From: Aphrocallistes beatrix
Taxonomy: Eukaryota > Porifera > Hexactinellida > Sceptrulophora > Aphrocallistidae
Direction of reading: 5' to 3'
Assembly (NCBI GenBank): GCA_963281255.1
Contig: OY725503.1
Span: 186,001 to 250,000, forward strand
Length of the DNA: 64,000 bases
Part shown: piece after piece, positions 53,318-63,928 of the stretch
How the letters are laid out: every line of letters begins with the position of its first letter
Position numbering within the stretch: the first letter of the stretch is position 1
The notes under the pieces: generated by a model
The model's input: only the letters and a program-made list of their open reading frames with translations
Databases searched by the model: none
What the model was told of the DNA's origin: nothing
Program-made: the position numbers and the translations under genes

Positions 53318-55402
53318 TAACATATTCTAATTTTAGATGCATTTTAGTGGTTTAGTGGTCAAATTAGAATCAGGTGGCACTAAAGAGATAAGAATTTGAT
53401 TTCTATGTAAGAAATTATTTCATTTCAAGTGTGGTCATCTTACTTAAGTACCTATTGACGTGGTCCTTTTATATACTTATTTAGTATTTATGTTCACAAA
53501 TCTGAGGTAAATAGAATTTGAATTAATTATTTAAGTCAGCAACGCATTACGACCATTGTTGAAGACATGTTAAGATTTTCTTTTGTTCCTTGAACTGATA
53601 ATAAGGTTAATCCTTTGTCTGAAAAAACATGTTTTTCATACGTAAATATATTTTATGGTTCATTCAACCGAATCTGTTTTTCTCACAAGACTGACAAAGT
53701 TATTTTGAAATAATTAGATTTCCTAAATTCCTTCATTTGATGAGATTTGGGCCAATAAATTTTTGCATAGATCTGTGGTTGAGAGGAATTTTATTTTGAA
53801 TAGAATTATTGCTACATAAATAGTAAATAAATGCTCCTCACTCAACTTAAAAGCGGAATAGAACAATCATTGAGACAAACAGGTGGTTAAATACCTATGT
53901 TGAGTGGCATATAATACTACATAGATATGCTTATATATTAATCACGCAAATAATACAGACTGCTGGTATTCTGTTGAAATGTCCAATAAGCGATTTGATT
54001 GGTACTTCTGATTTAATTGAGAAGTAATATAATTCTGGCAAATGAATTGTATTATTTTGGCAAAACCTGAAATGTCATTATTTTGGCAAATAAATTATAT
54101 TATTTTGGTCCACAAAAGAACACAATTTCATTGCCAGAATAATCTTGCATCCGATTTAATTGTGAAATTTTGATATTTGACATAAATTCTATTTTAATAT
54201 TCTAAACAACAAAATGTTTTCATGAAATATCTGAAGAGTAAATAAGATCGTATTTTGTCCTAGTTGAGTTCAGTCTAGGAAATTGACCAATCAAATAATA
54301 CTTATTTGTTAGGGATAAAGCTATTAAAAGTGTTCTAAAGATAGATTCTATCAAACTCTTATTGGCCAATCAAATAACTACTTTAGTTTGAATTGAATAG
54401 ATTTGCATTCAGAAAATGTTATTAAAACACAAAATTAAATCCACCACCACTTTCCAGCTGTTAAGAAAATGTCCTGATTGGTTGAAATATGCGAAATAAT
54501 TGTAACTAAATAATTGAATATGGGAAAAGATTAGCTATACCACACATTCCAATCTTCCCAATTCGTCGTGATAAGAAGGAATATAATTTATTACAATTAT
54601 GAACCAGACTCTCAGTGATTTATTCGTGGCTAAATACGTCAGGAAACAATAATATTTTTGGTGAGAAAACGTAGGTTTGAATATTTTAAGATATTTTCTT
54701 TGGTCAGAAAAACTCTTTTAAGAATAAATTGAATAATTAAGGAAAAGTTAAAAGGCTGAAATCTGATTCGCCAGAAGACTTTAATGTGAATGAAACACAC
54801 CTGTCGAGGAGTGGCTAGCATAAAAGGGCGGAGATGTGATATCATACAAATATGATAAGTAAGTAGAATTAAAGCTGAAAGTTCATTGGCTAATCTACAA
54901 GTTCTGGTGTGAACTTCTTACACACAACTTTGAATAATGAATATTTTAAAAGTACAAACGGTATCTTTTAATGGTCCAAAGGTATGCAAATTCATATTTT
55001 CAATCCTCAGCAAATTGGAACTACTGTGAACTTTTGAAATAAAGAAATTTCACATCAGTTTGGTAGATATAAGTGTGTGTGTGTTTTATCAACCAAAATT
55101 ACATATGTTTTTCACTATCAGCTTACTAGCCCGAGATTATACTGATAATGACTCAAATCTACAATGATGCGTTGTCATTCCAACTGTGAACTTTTATAAA
55201 TAATTTGGGAGAACTTCAATTAATATTAAACAATAAACAATACAGTTACTTGTCTATTAATATCCAACCATAGATTTATGTTATGGTGAAACAATACAAA
55301 TTCAAACTAGAGCTTCTATTGGTCAATTCGAACTGTTGCTAATAAATATACAACCTTGGATAAGAAACATTTATAATTGATTCTATTTTTAGTATATCCG
55401 AA
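53318..55402. other. 2.1-kb gene-free stretch upstream of NUP93
   Basis: No coding exon recognised; AT-rich. Near the right end CTATTTTTAG (55384-55393) lies 10 nt before the NUP93 ATG and looks like a splice acceptor. A (GT)n run occurs at 55073-55085. Confidence 0.45.
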
Positions 55403-58400
55403 ATGGCACAAGGAACCAAATCACTTGGAGATCTCCTTGCCCAAGCAGAGGCATTCCGATCTACTGGCATGGTAACTAAGGAGTTACCAACGCTAAATAG
55501 GAATTTGCAACAGTTACAAGATGCAGCAACCAAATTATTGACAAAGAATGCACCAAAAGTTCCCAAGGAAAATGTTGACCTTCAAGCAGTCAAACTTTTA
55601 GGGTCAAGGGGCCTAGAACCATCGAGAATTGAACAACGATTGGCTGGCCTGCACGCCACTAAGAAATTCGAACAAGTGAGTCAAACATTCCACTGGTGTG
55701 AAATGGTATCTAGGTTTTGATAGAGTTACTATTTATAGATTCCAACAGCTGAGAAGGATATTGACCTATCAAGTTTTCTGAGAGATGAGTACCAGAATAT
55801 TCTAATAGCAGCTGTCACAGAAAGTCGGTAATTAGCCAATCATTTACGAACTTTCTACAAAGATACATTTCTCTACACTTATGGTACCAAATAATGGCAA
55901 AATATCTTTAAGAATTGACCAATAGGAACTCGATTCAAGAGAGGTGTGAGAAGTTGCTCTGGAGTCAAGTGGATGAAGATTGGGACAAACAGAAGGACAA
56001 GATTCTAGGGGCGATGGGTCCTGAGCAAAATGTGACAGACATCACTATGGAGCGACAAAAAATGTCTGGTGCGCCACTCTCGTTTAGTGGCAGAACCAGT
56101 CTGGACAATGTGGAAATGGCATACGCGAGGGATTTATATATTTACACAGAAGCGACTCTGAAAGGTAAACAAAAATGTATCGTTTTTAGCCTCCGTTTAC
56201 CCCTGGAATGTGTCGCGTCATTTCCGGTTTAAGCCATTTTGGGCGGGGAAGCCATAAAAATTCGGGGTATTTACTATAAATAGAAAAAAACCCAAGCCAT
56301 CCGGGGGATTTATAATATTATTAATTAATGGATTTACTGACTTCAAAACCATGGATAAGAAATGTCATCTATTTATATTCAGTTCCAATTGAACCAGTCA
56401 ATTCAGCCACTATTTATATCTTCAAAATTCTATTTTTAGCATCAGATATCTTGGTTGAGGTTAAGAATTGGGCTGTTAATGATTATAATATTCCAAAAGG
56501 TGTGAAAATGTATATATAAATTTAATATATTACTCTAGGAGGACGTCCAGATCTAATTGGGAACTTCCTAACAACCGCAGAGAACAGCAAGAATGCGAAT
56601 ATGATGGCCATATGGGAACTAATCCGCACTCAAACTGACATCCCAAACCTAACTGCTAACTTAGATCTCCAATCCCCAAATAAGGTTCCTTTACAACGCA
56701 AACTTTTACGACAGAGTTTAAGCTATTTGGAAGTGCGCTATATGCAATTTATGGAGAACATTGTGAGCGCCCATCCCGCCTTAGCATGTCGAACTGGTGT
56801 CCCTGGTCCATATCAACTAATTGTGGCGTACCTAAATATACTTATGTCACCTGAAAGCAGTCAGGTACAATCTGAAGATGGCACGGTGGAGGGGAAACCA
56901 TTGTGGGCTGTATTGTTCTATGGAATGCGTTGTGGGAGCTTGTTGGAGGTTTTGGAAGGTGTTGGTGACACGTTGGCACAAGTGGCAGAGTGGAAGGGGT
57001 ACCTACAGGAGTTCGCACTTGACGGCCAGTTAACACCTAGTATGGAGTCACAGTTAAGAGGCAATTACAGGTTTGTACATAGCATAACCATGGATTATTA
57101 ACTTCGATTCCAATGCTCTCTTAAGTTTGCATTTTGTTCCGAGTTTAACTAATTCCATGAAAGAAAGGTTTATATTAATTCTATATTGAATTCCTGAACA
57201 TATTATATCGGAAAATAAATTACAAATCTGAATAATTTGATTTGTTTATACAATTTAACACCTTTATTTTGTAAAACAGATGCAAATCATCACATATAAG
57301 TGCCATTCCTTCCAAATTTGGTACAATTCTGTTAGTAGATTTACCAGGAACGAAGAAATGGACGTTAAACTCCGTTCAAACCATAAGATATTTATAATGG
57401 CATTAAAAACCCTCAAATCTTCAAAAGTTAAGCCTACGTGTCAGAGTATTTATACTCTTTAAGAGAGAATTAGGCGGGACATATGTCATTCTTTGTAGGA
57501 AGCTACAGAGCCAGATTCGAGACCCATACAAAAGCGCCGTCATATGCCTACTCGCCAAATGTGATATAAATAACCCACACAATGACGTCACTGCCACCAG
57601 CACAGAGGATTGGCTGTGGCTGAAACTGAGTCTGTGCTACTGCAATGGAGAATTGGAAGAGGGCCAACACACGGACAGACTTCTGATTGGTCAGTTTCAA
57701 GACGAGATCGTTAATCAGTTCGGAGAGGTGCATTTTAGAGCGAATGAAAAGCCGATATTGTATTTCGAGGTGAGTAATTTTAACACATACATTAAGTCTG
57801 TATTTTTGCAGGGGAAATTAACAAAAATAATTCCACAAAAAAAGTACTCTGAATATATACAATGTTTACAAAGGTCTATTGACAAAAAAAACTGGGGTAA
57901 AAACCGGGTTTGATTGGACAACAAATCGATACGGTATTTTTCAAGAAAAATCTGATTTTCGTTAGAATTTCTGAAATCACTTATTAATTTTAACTCGCCA
58001 ATTGCATGGGGTCCATTCTATTTATTGCAGGGACCCCACATTTCTAAGGTTTCCCCGCCCAAATGACTTAATCGGAAATGAGTTAGCAAAATCCATAGTA
58101 CATTGATGGGTTTAAACACGTTGATTCAATAAATTTCACTATAATTACAATTTAAAATATTTATCAAATTTCAACTCATTTCTTGGTAATATTTACCTAA
58201 AAGGTACTCTCCCTCACTCTACAATTTGAGAGGGCGATCGATTTTCTTTGGCGCACAGACCGTTTGAGAGTTCACGCAATCCATTTAGCGATAGCGCTAA
58301 CTCAGATCAAACTGGTACAGACAACGGACACAATTCACACCTCCTTCCTTACAAACAACCCCACAGGGTATCAGGTCAACTTGGCGAGAATGATAAAAGT

Positions 58401-60311
58401 TTTTACGAGGAAGTTCGTCACAACAGATCCAAGGGAAGCCATTCAGTATATGTTCCTGCTCAGAGGAATGGAAGGTCGGTAGCGTCCGCCATACTTGCCA
58501 ACCTCTGCAAGGAAAAAAGCGGGATATTCGTATATTTAAGCGGGACAATTAGTTATTTGGCGGGACATAGTATATTTGAATTAGTCCTAGACCAGTGGTT
58601 CCCAACCTGGGGTCCATGGACCCCCCTTAGTGGTCCACAGAAGATATCAGGGGGTCCACAGGATTCGAAATTATGTGTTACAATTAATAGGAGGGGTCCA
58701 CAGAATATAGGAAAATTTTTATAGGGGTCTACAGCCCCAAAAGGTTGAAAACCGCTGTCCTAGACACTGAAAAGCTGAACAATTCCACTTTTTGGAACGT
58801 TTTTGCGGGATATTACTTTCAAAATATGTCCGAAAAAGCGGGAATCCCGCCAAAATCGGGACTATTGGCAAGTCTGATATGCATCAATTTTTAAAAAGTA
58901 ATGAAACAGCGGTTCTTCTCACAGGAATAAAGCGCGCTAAATAGTATAATTATATTAGGCGTGGTATTTTTAATTACGCGATAAAATGTAATTAAAATAA
59001 TTCAATCTTAAAGGTGATGGCTCAGATCTATTTATAACCTCACTCTCAGAAATGGTTTGGGAGTCAAGAGAATACGAGGTGAGCATTCCAATCCAAGGTC
59101 TTGTTACTAAGGAACATCCAACACATACTAACTAACATTCCAACCCCGTATAGTTGTTGCTAGGGAGCTTGGCGCCAGATGGGGTACGGAAACCAGGACT
59201 AATCGAGAAATTCCACTCAGATTCTATCAGTGACGTCATCACTCAGGTAGCCAGGAAATCTGAAGCTCAAGGGCTAATTTTAGACGCAATTACGTTACAA
59301 GATCTAGCTGGGAACCACCAAAAGGTTTGTTTGTTTGTTTGTTTGTTTGTTTGTTTGCTTGTTTGTTTGTTTGTTTGTTTGTTTGTTTGTTTGATTGTTT
59401 GTTTGTTTGTTTGTTTGTTTGTTTGTTTGATTGTTTGTGTTTGTTTTTCTCTACTTTCGGCGCCACCAAGCGATATAAATATAAAATATTTAATTTTACC
59501 CAATAAACGATTTCCTTTTTCTATTTTTAGGTACTTGAGCTTCTGAACAATTCATTGGCTCAACTAATCACTTCGGGTCAGAGTCCGAGGGAGAGGGACA
59601 GACTGCAGACCACCCAGTACGCATTCTCATTGGCTGACAGATTCAAAGTGACAGGACACAAGGCTACTGCCACCAAATGTGCCACTTTCTACCTTCTCCT
59701 CGACCTGAGTCAATTTCATGAGCAGTTCAGATTGGGAGTCTTTAGAGTGGCGTTGGAAATTATGTCGCAATTGGGTCTCCTCCCTTTGAGATCAGATGAC
59801 ATTGTGGACACTTTTATTGCGAAATATTCACACCTTGACGAGGAGATCAGACGGTGCCTCCCTGACATCATTCTCTCTACTATGGTATGTTAAGAATGTA
59901 TGGAAAACTTCATATCCGATAGTTCTAATTAAGATTATTATTATTTATTTAATACACCAGGGATGATTTAATTTGGGAATTAATCTGAAAGATTAATTTT
60001 CGGAAAATAAATGTCTAATATTAGAAATTCCGTGATTTTGCTCTTATAATAATAGAATATTTTTCGCTTTTCAGTGAGTCATTATAAAACAGGTTTCACT
60101 GTATTTATATCTTCCGCAGATATGCATACACAATTTATACAAAGAAAAGCAGGAGTCGATTGGGAAAGCCGGCCAATCAGTGGAGAGGGAAGAAATCTTA
60201 AGCCTACAGGATATGGCGCGCAAACTGGTCACGTACACTGGAATGCTGCCGTATCGGTTTCCTGGAGACACGAGCGCGCGTTTAGTACAGCTTGAGATGA
60301 TGATGACCTGA
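55403..60311 (+). CDS. NUP93: Nucleoporin NUP93
   Basis: Ten exons: 55403-55675, 55739-55827, 55926-56164, 56539-57070, 57499-57769, 58204-58474, 59014-59078, 59154-59324, 59531-59884, 60120-60311. All phases agree; 2457 nt, 818 residues against 819 in human. Landmarks: LLAQAEAF and NLQQLQDA coiled-coil start, LLGSRGLEPSRIEQRL, SLDNVEMAYARDLYIY, VPGPYQLI, EGKPLWAVLFYGMRCG, RKFVTTDPREAIQYMFLLR, RKPGLIEKF, ATFYLLLDL, and the C-terminal TYTGMLPYRFPGDTSARLVQ. NUP93 is a scaffold of the nuclear pore inner ring, mostly alpha-helical. Exon 6 uses a weak donor (GTCGGT), required by phase and homology; the nearby GTAGCG would break the frame. The gene lies within the kinase intron on the other strand. 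Confidence 0.95.
56205..56310 (-). repeat. Dispersed TTCTATTTATAG repeat, copy 4 (reversed)
   Basis: TTTTGGGCGGGGAAGCC and TACTATAAATAGA on the plus strand, in NUP93 intron 3. Confidence 0.6.
58010..58095 (+). repeat. Dispersed TTCTATTTATAG repeat, copy 5
   Basis: TTCTATTTATTG, AAGGTTTCCCCGCCCAAATG, ACTTAATCGGAAATGAGTTA; in NUP93 intron 5. Confidence 0.65.
58493..58873. mobile_element. GCGGGAC-rich element with ACTTGCCAA ends
   Basis: Ends ACTTGCCAA and TTGGCAAGT are inverted. AAAAAAGCGGGA and GCGGGACA recur inside, and GGGAATCCCGCC near the right end matches 31077-31386. A hAT MITE (58593-58757) is nested within. It fills most of NUP93 intron 6. Confidence 0.7.
58593..58757. mobile_element. 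hAT MITE nested in the GCGGGAC element
   Basis: Perfect 8-bp target duplication TCCTAGAC (58585-58592 and 58758-58765). Ends CAGTGGTTCCCAACC and GGTTGAAAACCGCTG are inverted repeats, with GGTCCACAG units inside. 165 bp. Confidence 0.95.
59325..59437. repeat. (GTTT)n microsatellite in NUP93 intron 8
   Basis: About 28 GTTT units, interrupted by GCTT and GATT. It begins exactly at the donor: the first GTTTGT of the run is the GT of the splice site after exon 8. The plus-strand frame CLFV is an artefact. Confidence 0.95.
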
Positions 60312-60466
60312 CAACCTGACTGGACGATAGGAATGTACTACTAATTTAGATACTAGAGTGATTCTGAGTTATGGAATGAATTAGATTTAGATCAAAAATT
60401 ATCAATTTATGATTTGGTCTGACGAAATAAAGGGTGTATTTTAGTAATTTTCTAAAAATAACTCAC

Positions 60467-62455
60467 TAATTGGTCGTCTAATAATAGCACATTCCTGCAT
60501 GCGAGGTCTCTGTGGACTATTCTTCTGCCATTCAAGTAACTGAGTCCGCTTGCTATCTGGACTGCGTAGTTCCACATCCGCTCTATGCTCACTTGGTTGA
60601 CTTTAGCTCTCAAATACTTCTCCAATGATCCTTTAGGCGCAAGCTCCATTATCTATATAAGGAGTTGTTAGGTTTTCCACTTTTTTAAAATATCGGATTT
60701 TGAATTGGAAAATGTTCAGATAACGACACTATACAGTAGAACTCAGATAATACGTACCCCTTCGGGAAGGAATTATTAGTGCGTACTATCCGTAAGTACG
60801 TACTAACCGAGTTTGTACTACATAGAAATGTATATTATAGATGGATTTTGGTTCAGAGAAATGAGTACGTACTAAACCGAAGAACTTATTATCCGAGTAC
60901 TAACTGAGTTCTACTGTATGTGGCATACATGTTAACTTGAACCGTGATAAAAGCGGGACATAGATATTTCATGTATAAGCGGGACACTCGTGGAAAACTA
61001 GACAGTTGGTTTGTATGAATAGAAAATTTAATTGAAAAGCGCTTTTACGATTTGAGTAAAAAAATAGAACTAGAGAATCCTAAATTTCACTCAGCCAATC
61101 GGATTTCGAAGAAACATGTGCTAGGTAACACTACAGTCAATGTCAACATGAGAGATACCATTTTGAATGGATGTGTGAGAGTGACTCCGTAGAGTTTGAT
61201 AATGTTTGGGTGGTCCAGTTTGTTCCAGACATCTGCCTCTTTCTGAATTGTGTCACGATTCGCCTCATCAATATTTGTGATATTCTTTATCGCCACTTCT
61301 TTCTAAACAACAACAATATTAACAACAAATTTGTCTCAACGAAGAATTTCTTCACGCGAAAGAAGAACAAATAAACCAGGGATAAAGTTCGTCAGCAGTT
61401 AACCAATCAAAATATTCAGCGTTAAACCAAGTGAAAAAATCTCAAAGTTAGCTGTAGTATTAAATGCTGGGATTCTGATTGGCTAATACAATTCGATACC
61501 TCCAGTGAAAAAGCGCGAATATTTCATTAAGATTACACCGAGGTGCGAATCACTACCATATAAGGAATATAAGGTAGAGATTTGGTGCGATTTGATCCAA
61601 TAGAATTTCCAGGAGCGAGCAGACGGAAGTTACACGCCAATCATGACATATTACATCTCCTATACTAGGAGCTGCACTAAAATGGGTTTAATGAGTCTAC
61701 CATAACTCACAATAGAAACTTTATACTGCATTTGTGTCTGAAAATGAAATATTTGTGGAAGTGAAATGAATTTTTCAAAAGTTTAGATGTGAAATTCATT
61801 TCACAGTCAAACATACAGTAAACTCCACTTAATAGTGTCACTGTTTAATCGGGCCACTTTTGGCAGGACCGGAATAGCTCTCACACATAGAAGCTACTAC
61901 GAAATATTTTCGGTTAATAGGATTCTCCGCTTAATCGGGACAAAATGTCCTCTGACCGACGTGACCCTATTAAGCGGAGTCGACTGTATTTGATTTATTT
62001 AATGAACGAATATTAGTTAACAGATTAAAATACAGTCGACTCCGCTTAATAGGGTCACATCGGTCAGAGGACATTTTGTCCCGATTAAGCGGAGAATCCT
62101 ATTAACCGAAAATATTTCGTAGTAGCTTCTATGTGTGAGAGCTATTCCGGTCCTGCCAAAAGTGACCCGATTAAACAGTGACTCTATTAAGCAGAGTCAA
62201 TGTATCTCAAAACCCGATATTAATGGCGGTAAATGGTTAAGTGAAACAACTCACAGGCGCCATGTTCTGATTAAATTTCCACAATCCAGAAACCACTTCT
62301 CCGAACACTCCTCTCCCCAACGGTTCCTTTTCTTCGATATCCTGATGCCCAATAATCTGGGCTCCTCTGTCTATGTTAATAACACCTCGAGTGACGTATA
62401 TATCATCATAGATAGATTCCTCCACTGCTTCAGTAGCGTTCTTCCCGAACAGTTT
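60467..62455 (-). CDS. ACK/TNK2-family tyrosine kinase, exons 1-3 visible (N-lobe and HRD)
   Basis: Exons (descending): 62255-62455, 61159-61302, 60467-60652, each a whole number of codons. The first begins KLFGKNATEAVEESIYDDIY and reaches the P-loop LGRGVFGEVVSG. The second has the catalytic VAIK lysine, the alpha-C Glu (QKEADVWNKLDHPNII) and LYGVTLTHPFKM. The third has MELAPKGSLEKYL and the catalytic HRDLACRN. LYGVxLTxPxKM followed by ELAPxGSL is characteristic of ACK kinases. The exon ends LLLDDQL and, with a GTGAGT donor, continues in phase with VKISDFG at 37112. No C-lobe exon lies nearer, so both halves are taken as one gene. The acceptor of the first visible exon is CTATTTATAG, so further 5' exons must exist, probably outside the window. 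Confidence 0.85.
60734..60916. mobile_element. TA-flanked element with CAGTAGAACTCAG ends
   Basis: Ends CAGTAGAACTCAGATAATACG and ACTAACTGAGTTCTACTG are inverted and flanked by TA; GTACGTACTAACCGAGT motifs recur inside. Tc1/mariner/pogo-type MITE in an ACK-family intron. 183 bp. Confidence 0.8.
61548..61680 (+). repeat. Dispersed CCATATAAGG...AGGAGCTGCAC repeat, copy 3
   Basis: CCATATAAGGAATATAAGG, GATCCAATAGAATTTCCAGG, AGCGAGCAGACGGAAGT and CTAGGAGCTGCACTAAAATG; closest to 7675-7812. Confidence 0.65.
61816..61986. mobile_element. Pogo-like palindromic MITE, copy 8
   Basis: 171 bp, TA-flanked, ends CAGTAAACTCCACTTAATAG and CGGAGTCGACTG. Only 46 bp from copy 9, in opposite orientation. Confidence 0.9.
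62033..62202. mobile_element. Pogo-like palindromic MITE, copy 9
   Basis: 170 bp, TA-flanked, inverted relative to copy 8. The pair can form a long hairpin. It lies 52 bp from the end of the P-loop exon, in its downstream intron. Confidence 0.9.
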
Positions 62456-62883
62456 CTATAAATAGATATATATACCTATATATATATATATTTTAAGCGC
62501 TTACAAAAGTCTAGGATAATTTTTATGAAGTAATTGAGAAATGAGTTTATGTCTTAGTAAGGGTAAAAACCAGGGAACTTCTAGGAAATAAAAAATAATA
62601 AAATTTGTGTTTTATCGAAACGCTAAGATGAGTTATGCCTTCGAAATAAGTTCCAGTTTCTGACCAATGATCTTAAGACCTACTTTGGCCACCAATTTGT
62701 CAAATTTAGAAATAAAATGAATTTAATGAGTCTGCTTGGGACCCAATCTATTTATAGTATATGACTCCAGGAATAGCTTCACATTCCAATCGTCGCTTAC
62801 TGAAGCGAAGTTTCGGAATTCGTGTCTTCAAAGGGAACAAGAAACTCCTGATAATTAAAAGAGAAATATTTGAAAGATTTAAG

Positions 62884-63002
62884 TCAGGAATTGAAACCTC
62901 TTTTTAGCTATGGACCCTCTATAGCGATTTCTTGTATTCAGTGGACCCCTGGTATCTTCTGTGGACCACTAAGGGGTCTATGGATCCCAGGTTAGGTCAC
63001 TG
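62884..63002. mobile_element. Degraded hAT MITE
   Basis: The interior matches the other hAT MITEs (GTGGACCCCTGGTATCTTCTG, GGACCACTAAGGGGTCTATG). Flanking ATTTAAGT and ATTTAAGG agree at 7 of 8 positions. Ends are worn (TCAGGAATTGAAACC, TTAGGTCACTG). Confidence 0.7.
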
Positions 63003-63221
63003 ATTTAAGGAGTAGCATTCGCTGTTTAAAGCAATCTCAGAGTGATTCGGCATATAAAATGCTTATAATTATATCTACTGTCGTTACATCTCGACATTTC
63101 TACAAAACTTTGGCGTTCTAAAGTGAGATATGTGAATGTCTTATGAACAGTGGTTGTGAATCGAGAGTTGAATTTATCCAATCATTTTACGGTTATTCAA
63201 TAGTTTCTGATTCTGAATATT

Positions 63222-63928
63222 ACAGTCAGGGTCGTTTAATATGAACATTCGTTTATTATGAACTAACCTCCTGGTCCCAATTTAAATTTTTAGATAGGAT
63301 TTGTATTGAATCAAGTTCGCTTAATATGAAGTATCCTTACTATTAAAACTCGATTAATGTATATTTATTTATTTATATATATATATATATCTGTAACGAA
63401 TTGATTGAAGAAACTGCCAGTCACAGAATGCTGATTTTTGGCATGTAGGAGTATTTTGGCTATGGCTCCAGTAAGTTCTGAGCTCAGAGCAAAATGTCGA
63501 GTCATCATGGAATTATGACGTCATTGTCACATTTTTAAAAGTTAAGCAACACAGTTATTCGGGAATAACTCAGCCATTATAGGAGATAGAGGGCTGAAAT
63601 TTTAATAGAATCTGTATACTAACATATCTCACATATGATGCAACTATTAGCAAAAAATGATGACTCATCACTTTGTTATGACGTCGTCATTACGCATCAA
63701 AAATTTTTAAATTCACAAATTTGGTGATTTTTCGAGTGATATCGATTAGCACAGTAGAACAGACATATTTAGAGATGTTATCTCCCTTATAATTAACCAA
63801 TGTTACTCCAGGCGACCGAAGGGAGCCTCCGGCGGACACAAAGTGTCCGCCAGCCGCGAAGCGCGCTTGTCTCTATTATGAACAGATTTTTGGTCGCCTG
63901 GTGGTTCACAATAAGCGACCCTGGCTGT
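63222..63928. mobile_element. TA-flanked element interrupted by a Helitron-like copy
   Basis: Ends CAGTCAGGGTCGTTTAATATG and AATAAGCGACCCTGGCTG are inverted repeats with TA on either side. Internal TTTATTATGAAC and CTATTATGAACAG are the two halves of the original interior. The Helitron-like copy (63316-63870) splits it. Confidence 0.75.
63316..63869 (+). mobile_element. Helitron-like element nested in a TIR element
   Basis: Starts TCCTTACTATTAAAACTCG after GAAGTA, with a TTTA/TA microsatellite, and ends GGCGGACAC, AAA, GTGTCCGCC, CAGCCGCGAAGCGCGCTTG before T. The GCGCAAGCAAGCGAAG block present in other copies is deleted here. No target duplication is seen; insertion was between A and T. Confidence 0.65.

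Noticed and set aside
56440-56538. CTATTTTTAG at 56432-56441 as the acceptor of NUP93 exon 4
   Set aside because: Sequence after it has an in-frame stop and no NUP93 similarity; the acceptor at 56538 gives the homologous GRPDLIGNF.
58475-58478. GTAGCG donor for NUP93 exon 6
   Set aside because: It puts exon 7 out of frame; the upstream GTCGGT donor gives the conserved MEGDGSDLF join.
59154-59546. Plus-strand frame with a Cys/Leu/Phe/Val-rich (CLFV) run
   Set aside because: Exon 8 of NUP93 read through its donor into the GTTT microsatellite.
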